64,000 bases of DNA, taken from the NCBI GenBank assembly GCA_029207755.1, contig JARCOQ010000003.1:1-64000 (forward strand), read 5' to 3'. Under the pieces are notes generated by a model. The model saw only the letters and a program-made list of their open reading frames with translations. It searched no databases and was not told the origin of the DNA. Positions 57,355 through 64,000 of this stretch are shown in pieces (within the stretch, counting starts at the first letter, position 1; each line of letters starts with the position of its first letter). The stretch comes from Chamaea fasciata. Lineage: Eukaryota; Chordata; Aves; Passeriformes; Sylviidae. The position numbers were made by a program, and so were the translations under genes.

Positions 57355-57680
57355 AGTATGGGGAAAAAAAAAAAGGAACAAAGAAAACATGAAAAAATAA
57401 ACCAAAACTATAGAAAATAATAAATAAAATTAAAATACCAAAAGAAAAAAATTTCAAAGTAACAAAAAAGTGGAAAAAAAATTTAAACAAAAAATTAAAA
57501 TAAAAAACGAAAAGTAGTTTTAACAAGTAAATAAATAGCTAAAGAAAAAAAATAAAAATTAAAAAACTGAAGAAAAAGTCTTTGAAAAACCACAAAACGC
57601 AACATGAAAAACCACAACAAAAGAGCACAAAAATACAAAAATAACAAAAAATAAAAGACAAAATTAAATAAACGCAGCTC
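57355..57680 (+). repeat. A-rich block, copy 2
   Basis: It is a near-identical copy of 21190-21515. No gene is seen. Confidence 0.7.
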
Positions 57681-60003
57681 TCACCTCCTGCCACTGCCTA
57701 AAAAAGCGCCATGGCTTTCCTCAATTATGCAGCAATAAGGGAAACAAACCCAGTGCCCCCCAGAACAGAAGGTTTTCTAGACAATTCCCACTTCTGCTTG
57801 GAAACAAATTCTATTTTAGTGGGAAGCTCATTTTGGACAAACATCCAAATGTGCCAAGGTAGGAAAGAACCAGCCCCTTGTGTCCAAGGAACAGCAGCTA
57901 GGCCTGGATTCAGGTTTTAATGGCATTTATGTAATTAAAAATGCAGTAAATTGAACTTTACAAAGAGACGAATCGTGGCAAATAAATACTTCAAAGTTTT
58001 CTTGGGAAATCACAGAATTTTGTGGAGATGGTGCTGGACAATTGCTGATTTACCAACATTAATTGGGTAAATTTCCTTAGAAATGTGCTCTACAAGGTAC
58101 AAAAATTCCAATTAGGATGGAAAATTGGAATAAATAAATATTCCCTTACTAAAATCAGAGAGAAAATCAGAGTTATTCCTTCAATTAAAAGGAAGGAATA
58201 ACATCCAAATCCAAGCCTGCCTGGAAAACAAGCTCAGGAATTTCTAACATTGAAAACTTTTGCAAGAGTCATGAAGTTGGTGAAAGTTCATGGAATGATG
58301 ATTTAAAATCTGCTTCCTCTGCACTGATTTAAAGGGAAGTGGGAATTCAACAGGTCCAGTTACTCCCATCCAACCTTGGACTGGGATAAGGCCTTCCAGT
58401 GGCTTCACTTCCTACTGGCTCTCTCCTTTTCGCCAACTACCTGCAAGAGGAAAAGCAACAGGAATAAAGTCTCAAACAGGATGGCCTTGGTCCAGGCAGA
58501 CTGAGGTGCAGCTCCCAGGGAGGGAGGCCAGGCTGTGCCTCGGGGAGCTCCGGGAATCTGGGATTGCCCGTGGGATTCAAGGGCTGGAAAAGCACACCCA
58601 CCTGCCAGGTTCAGTGCTGGGACAGAGCAAGGCCGGGGCTCGGGGGCAGCAGTTAGAGCTGGGACTGCAGGAGAACACCCCACACCCGGGTTAAACATCC
58701 GGCATGACACGCAGCACGCTCCGGGAGAAACTCGGGCGGGAGAAGCCCCGGGATGCTCCACGTTCCTTGCCCTTGGCAGCTGTGCCAGGGCCTCCCTCAG
58801 AATGCTGACCTCACCGTGCAGCTCCTACAAAACAGGAGAACTTATGGGAATCGCCCAGAATCCCTGGACTTCCAGTTATTAAGAACCACAGCTGCAGCGA
58901 AAGGTGCCCAAACTCTACTGCAAACCAGCAGGGCTGAGGAGACGCAGGGATTTATTCCCGAGGGGACACAAGGATCCCTCAGCCAGCCAGGATTTCTCCC
59001 AGGCTCTTCCCACTGCTCTCTAAGGACACAAACAGCAGTTTTTCCCTCGAGTTCCCCTTTCCATCAATGCCAAGACTCGTGTTCTCCTCCAACCCCAGGT
59101 TCAGGAAGGAAAGTAGGAATATTATCACTGCACAGACTGTCCAGGAGGGTGTGACTGAGGCAGCAGCACCAGCTCCCACTCCACTGCTGCTCTGGATTCC
59201 TGAGCAGCTCCTTTCCATCCTGCCCTTCCCAGCACCATTCCCTGGGTGCCATGTCCACAGACACCTTCTCCATGCAGCTTAAAACCCACAGACACCAACA
59301 GAAAGGAGATCAAAAATCAATTCACATGTTGCTAGTCAGAGAGAATGGGAGAGGCCTAAAAATCTGCATTTATTTTAGAACACTAGAGCAATTTCTTCAT
59401 GACCCTGACTATCAGTGATGGGCAGATAAACACCTTCTTTAACTTACTACCTGCAAAAACATCAAGTTTCAAGTTTAGTAAAGATAAAATTTTGCTGCAA
59501 AAATAAAAGAGGTGGGATGTTGGTGTTAGTGCTTTAACCTTCGGACATTAGCGGCTATTTGTAAAACAAATTCATTATTGAAGCAGCTAACTTGAAAATA
59601 AGGGGTTTTTACAATAAAGTTGACCAAAAAAGAGTCTCAAAATTAAGATATAGGCTGCACAAATATTTAAGAAAAAAAAAGTTGTCTTTCGTGCGTATAA
59701 CCTGCCAGCCTCTCATGTTTTCAGTCCTTACCATTTATTTTTACCAAGGTGATGATTAAAACCTTGTCAAAAGCTCAAAAAAAAAAATTCCAGGACAAGG
59801 CAGGTGTTTTCCCAAGCACCCTCAGTGTGGAGCTGTGTCAGCCACAAGTGTTTGCTCCCTCAGCCCAGCCCGGAGCAGGCTCCAGCTGCTGCCCAGGGGG
59901 GTTACCAAGGGACTCACCTGTTTGAAGCTGTAAACGCAGGTGGCCTGCACTGGAGTGCCAATAAATGTGAAATGTGTGACTCTCACCTTGAATAGCGATC
60001 GAT
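57681..60003. other. Low-copy interval of copy 2; no gene recognised
   Basis: It corresponds to 21516-23839: the rest of the old paralog, a GC-rich part near 58500-59280 with only short overlapping frames, an AT-rich part near 59330-59800, and the minus-strand donors at 59987 and 59918 just before the macrosatellite. Confidence 0.5.
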
Positions 60004-63000
60004 CTTCTCAGGGGAGCCCCTCACCCAGGATGGGGGGCTCTGCCACGGATTTCATCTCTCCGCATCTGAAACAAAGTCAGGACAACAGTCAGAGTGCTGC
60101 AGGATACCTTGACAGCTCCAGACATCTTGTGGCAATCTAGGAATACCCTCTACAGTCTAACCACACCCCACATCACAAATTTCAAGCCCCCAGGACTATT
60201 ACCCTCGTACCCCTACACCCAGACTGAGCAGCAAGGCAGAGCAGCTCCCGGCCAAACACACACCAACACCCGTGACACAGCACAGGACAAACGAGGGGAC
60301 ACAACAGGGACAGAAAACTCTGGGCAAGAAGAATGACCCTGAGGGTCCAGAGAACTCGGAATGAGATGACCGAGGTGAGACGGAAGGTGAGCTGGCCAGG
60401 CTCAGAGAACCCTGCAGGAACAAGATGCCATCGGGATGACTTATCCCAAGAAACGCAGAGATGGATGCCCGAGAATCCTACGGTCAGAATCCTCCACCTG
60501 TCTTTGCATTCTCACAAGACCTAACCCGCCGGAATGGATCAGGGCGGTGCACGGCTGTCAGTACAGCTCAGAACAAGACCTGAAAAGGCATCGGACTGGA
60601 TGCTTGTGAAGAGAGATGGATTCTGATGAGTGTCCGAGCAGCTGAGACAAAGGCACCTGGCTGAGGAGCACAGAGATCAGAAATGCTAAGACTGACGCCA
60701 GGGGTTTGGACAGGCCCCTGAAAGGACTAAAGGAAAAGACAAGACACCAAACAGACAGAGTGCACAACAGACAAGTGACACAACACACACCAGGACTGCT
60801 CTGCCCTGCACACCTCAGCACTGACATGAAAAATGAGACTTTTCCTTCACGTAGCCTAAGGGGTCACATCTGGGACATCCCCATCTCCAAACCCGACTCA
60901 AAAAAATCCCTCCCGCTGACCCCTGCCCTGGTACCCCGCTTTCATCCCCTCTGTGGCTCCAAGCCCTCCACTTATCTCTCAGATGTCTGGGGAGGTGAAT
61001 CCACGCCGGGCGCCAAAGAAGGCCGCCTCTCCCTCAGAAAAATTCCTCCCGTCACTGGGCTGCTGTCTCCTAGTCAGCTACGATAAAGAAAATCAAATAT
61101 CAAAGCATAATCTTAGCCGCACATCAGCCAAAACCCAGCAGCTCTGCTACTCACCGTCTCTTAAGCAGGACCGGGCCCTCGGGCCCCGTGCGTGCTTCAG
61201 CTGAGCTCGGAGGCCGACGCTCGCAGCGCCAAAGCCTTAGAGGCATTACTGGCACCGAGCCCACCCACCGTGGCCTCCATTAGGGCTGTGAGCATCCCCG
61301 GTTAGAGCAGGACAGGAACGCAGGGTGGACATCCCCGGTGAACCTCAACCCTGTGGACTCTGCCCCACCACTGTCACTTCCTGCCTGGCCCTAGCTTAGG
61401 GCTACTGCCTGCACCTCTCAGGACTTCTGGCCTTGTCTTGCGTTAGGATTGCTGCCGGCACCTGCTCTCAGGGAAACGGTGTTGGCAGCAGCGCTGTGAG
61501 GGCCGGGATGCCTGTACTCTGACTTGTATCCTAGGCTGTACCCCTGATTTTCACTGTGTGTTCTCTAGTCCTTGAGTCCTTTACCTCAGCCTCTGTGTGT
61601 ATCACTGTAACCTCCCCCCTTCTGAACCCTGCTTCTTCAGAGCCCTAGACCTTGCAGCCGGGGACGCTCTGCACCGTTAGGGTCCCAAGAGCTGTCCCGC
61701 ACGCAGGACAGGTACATCCACAGTTGTTCCCTGCCTACCCTAAGAAACGTGGCCCTGAGACAGGGCAGAGGCTGACAGAGCCGAACTCTTTGCGGTGGCA
61801 AAAGGCACGAAGCCTTACCAACCGCCGCCTCGAGAGGGAATCAGGAGCACTTCCACCGGCTGCGGAGAGACAGGGAATCCCAGGGTGGGTGGGGCGGGAA
61901 ACCCCCGTTATCCCCAGCCCTGTTGGATCCTGCTCCCCACTATCGCTTCCTGCCTGGCCCTAGCCTGACTGTGTCTGCACAGGTCAGAGCTTCTGGTGTG
62001 TTCCTGCACTAGGGCTGCTGCCTGCACCTGCTCTCAGGGGAAGTGTGCTGGTAGCAGTGCTGTGAGGGCCGCTACACCTGTACTCTGACTTGTATCCTAG
62101 CCCGCTCCCCTGAGTTTCACCGTGTGTCCTCTAGTCCTTGAGTCCTTTACCTCAGCCTCTGTGTGTGTGGCTACACCTCCCCCCTTCTAAACCCAACTTC
62201 TTTAGAGCCCTGCACCTCGCAGCCAGGCCTTCTGGCATTGTCCTGCATAAGGGCTCCTGCCTGTACCTGCACTCAGGGAAACGGGCATGTCTTTAGGGCT
62301 ACTCCTTCGGGTCTGGGGTAGGGGTGGGGTCGGGCTGGTACACCTGTACTCTCAATTGGCACATCTTGGACATCCCTATCTCCACACCTGACTCAAAAAC
62401 CCCTCCTGACAAGTCCTGACCCAGCACTCCACTTTCATCCCCTCTGTGGCTCTGAACCCTCCACTTATCTCTTGGACGTCTGGGGATGAGAATCCACGCC
62501 GGGTGCCAAAGAAGGCCGCCTCTCCCTCAGGGAAACTCCTGCTGTCGCCGGGCTGTTGTCTCTTAGTCAGCTACAACAAAGAAAACCAAACATGAATGCG
62601 TGATCTTAGCAGCCCATCACCCAAAACCCGACAATTCTGCTACTCACCGTCTCCTAAGCTTGCCTGTGTCCTCGGCCCCGCGCTTCAGCTGCGCTCAGAG
62701 GCCAACGCCGGCGTCGCAGGGTCTGCCTGGGTAAAGAGCAGACAAGGTGACGTGGCAGCGCTGGAACTTGAGGGGACCCTCCCTCCTTCTCCTCCCTGAC
62801 TCACCTCAACTCCTCGGCCGTTATCCAAGCCTACCTGGATGGGGCCTTCACAAGGAGAAGATCAAGGCTCCATCACAGACTCCTGGAATGCTCCCGGAGG
62901 GCTCACGGGTGAGGTGACGCGGGTCTGTCGTCCCGTTGGTGAGAGGGGAGCTCGGCCTCCTGCGAGTGGACTCCCTAAAACGCACAATAACGGAGGCTTA

Positions 63001-64000
63001 GAGTTGCACCAGCGAGTGAGGCTTGAACAATAGCAACGGCTTCTGTCCACCCGTCACTGCTCACCTCGCCCACGTCAGCTTGACTGCTGAGATCCGGCTT
63101 CACCACCTAAAAATAAAGACAAAGAACAGAGCTGTAACACAGCCATCATTTACACCTCCCCTGCAAACAGAAACAGGGACTGACCTTCTCAGGGGAGCCC
63201 CCTCACCCAGGATGGGGGGCTCTGCCACAGATTTCATCTCTCTGCATCTGAAACAGAGTCAGGACAACAGTCAGAGTGCTGCAGGATACCTTGACAGCTC
63301 CAGACATCTTGTGGCAATCTAGGAATACCCTCTACAGTCTAACCACACCCCACATCACAAATTTCAAGCCCCCAGGACTATTACCCTCGTACCCCTACAC
63401 CCAGACTGAGCAGCAAGGCAGAGCAGCTCCGGGCCAAACACACACCAACACCCGTGACACAGCACAGGACAAACGAGGGGACGCAACAGGGACAGAAAAC
63501 TCTGGGCAAGAAGAATGACCCTGAGGGTCCAGAGAACTCGGAATGAGATGACCGAGGTAAGATGGAAGGTGAGCTGGCCAGGCTCAGAGAACCCTGCAGG
63601 AACAAGATGCCATCGGGATGACTTATCCCAAGAGACGCAGAGATGGATGCCCGAGAATCCTACGGTCAGAATCCTCCACCTGTCTTTGCATTCTCACAAG
63701 ACCTAACCCGCCGGAATGGATCAGGGCGGTGCACGGCTGTCAGTACAGCTCAGAACAAGACCTGAAAAGGCATCGGACTGGATGCTTGTGAAGAGAGATG
63801 GATTCTGATGAGTGTCCGAGCAGCTGAGACAAAGGCACCTGGCTGAGGAGCACAGAGATCAGAAATGCTAAGACTGACGCCAGGGGTTTTGACAGGCCCC
63901 TGAAAGGACTAAAGGAAAAGACAAGACACCAAACAGACAGAGTGCACAAGAGACAAGTGACACAACACACACCAGGACTGCTCTGCCCTGCACACCTCAG
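60004..64000. repeat. 3182-bp macrosatellite, second array (continues off the window)
   Basis: The first unit runs 60004-63184 (3181 bp) and the next starts at 63185. The first unit is like the inner units of the first array in the region where unit 1 of that array is diverged (60876-61030). It has its own small differences, such as GGTGAGACGGAAGG at 60375 and CTCCCGGCC at 60246. Confidence 0.97.

Larger units (their letters stand above)
51981..60003. repeat. Segmental duplication, copy 2
   Basis: It corresponds to 15103-23839 with high identity. Differences I can see are the absence of 654 bp (junction 52088/52089), 21 extra bases in a CAG run (52231-52269), a one-base deletion near 53943, one VNTR unit fewer near 56040-56290, small indels in the AT-rich block and scattered substitutions. 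It leads into the 3182-bp macrosatellite exactly as copy 1 does (60004). Confidence 0.95.

Overview
The window looks like a vertebrate, most probably bird, nuclear genome segment from a repeat-rich location such as a microchromosome, sex chromosome or unplaced heterochromatin. The clues are dense C/A- and G-rich tandem repeats, short GC-rich gene-like islands, intronic 'actgggatggactggg' style minisatellites common in bird DNA, CpG islands with YY1/ETS/E2F/CTCF-type motifs, and vertebrate splice signals. There is no bacterial operon, CRISPR array, rRNA gene or recognisable full-length transposon. No species can be assigned from the sequence alone.

Layout. (A) 1-13755: a C/A-rich satellite in higher-order repeats of about 1.4-1.7 kb, nine copies, each built of three diverged subunits and containing a 44-bp VNTR. 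(B) 13756-23839: a low-copy segment. It holds a candidate minus-strand spliced gene (15853-18225), a tRNA-like sequence, a CpG island made of tandem 347-bp promoter-like units (18420-19620), a 73-bp VNTR carrying CTCF-like motifs (19770-20120), AT-rich and A-rich blocks, and an old internal paralogy. (C) 23840-39175: a tandem macrosatellite with a 3182-bp unit, about 4.8 copies, the inner ones nearly identical. (D) 39176-40440: low-copy sequence with no gene seen. (E) 40440-41270: a CpG-island promoter with CCAAT boxes and 22-bp GC-box repeats. (F) 41270-51978: three units of a compound repeat, each a ~1.2-1.3 kb gene-fragment-bearing head followed by a 32-bp minisatellite. (G) 51979-60003: a second copy of most of B. 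(H) 60004-64000: the 3182-bp macrosatellite again, running off the window. The order B-C-...-B'-C' implies a tandem segmental duplication on a ~36-kb scale.

How parts may work together (inference). In B and G, the CpG island with tandem YY1/ETS motifs lies directly 5' of the minus-strand candidate gene, and the CTCF-like VNTR sits between that promoter and the macrosatellite. A CpG promoter, a CTCF-motif array and a ~3-kb macrosatellite, all duplicated together, loosely recalls the mammalian DXZ4 type of macrosatellite. The resemblance is architectural only.

Most long open frames here are by-products of repeats with few stop codons. The only protein-like models I can support are phase-consistent splice models, and they need RNA evidence.
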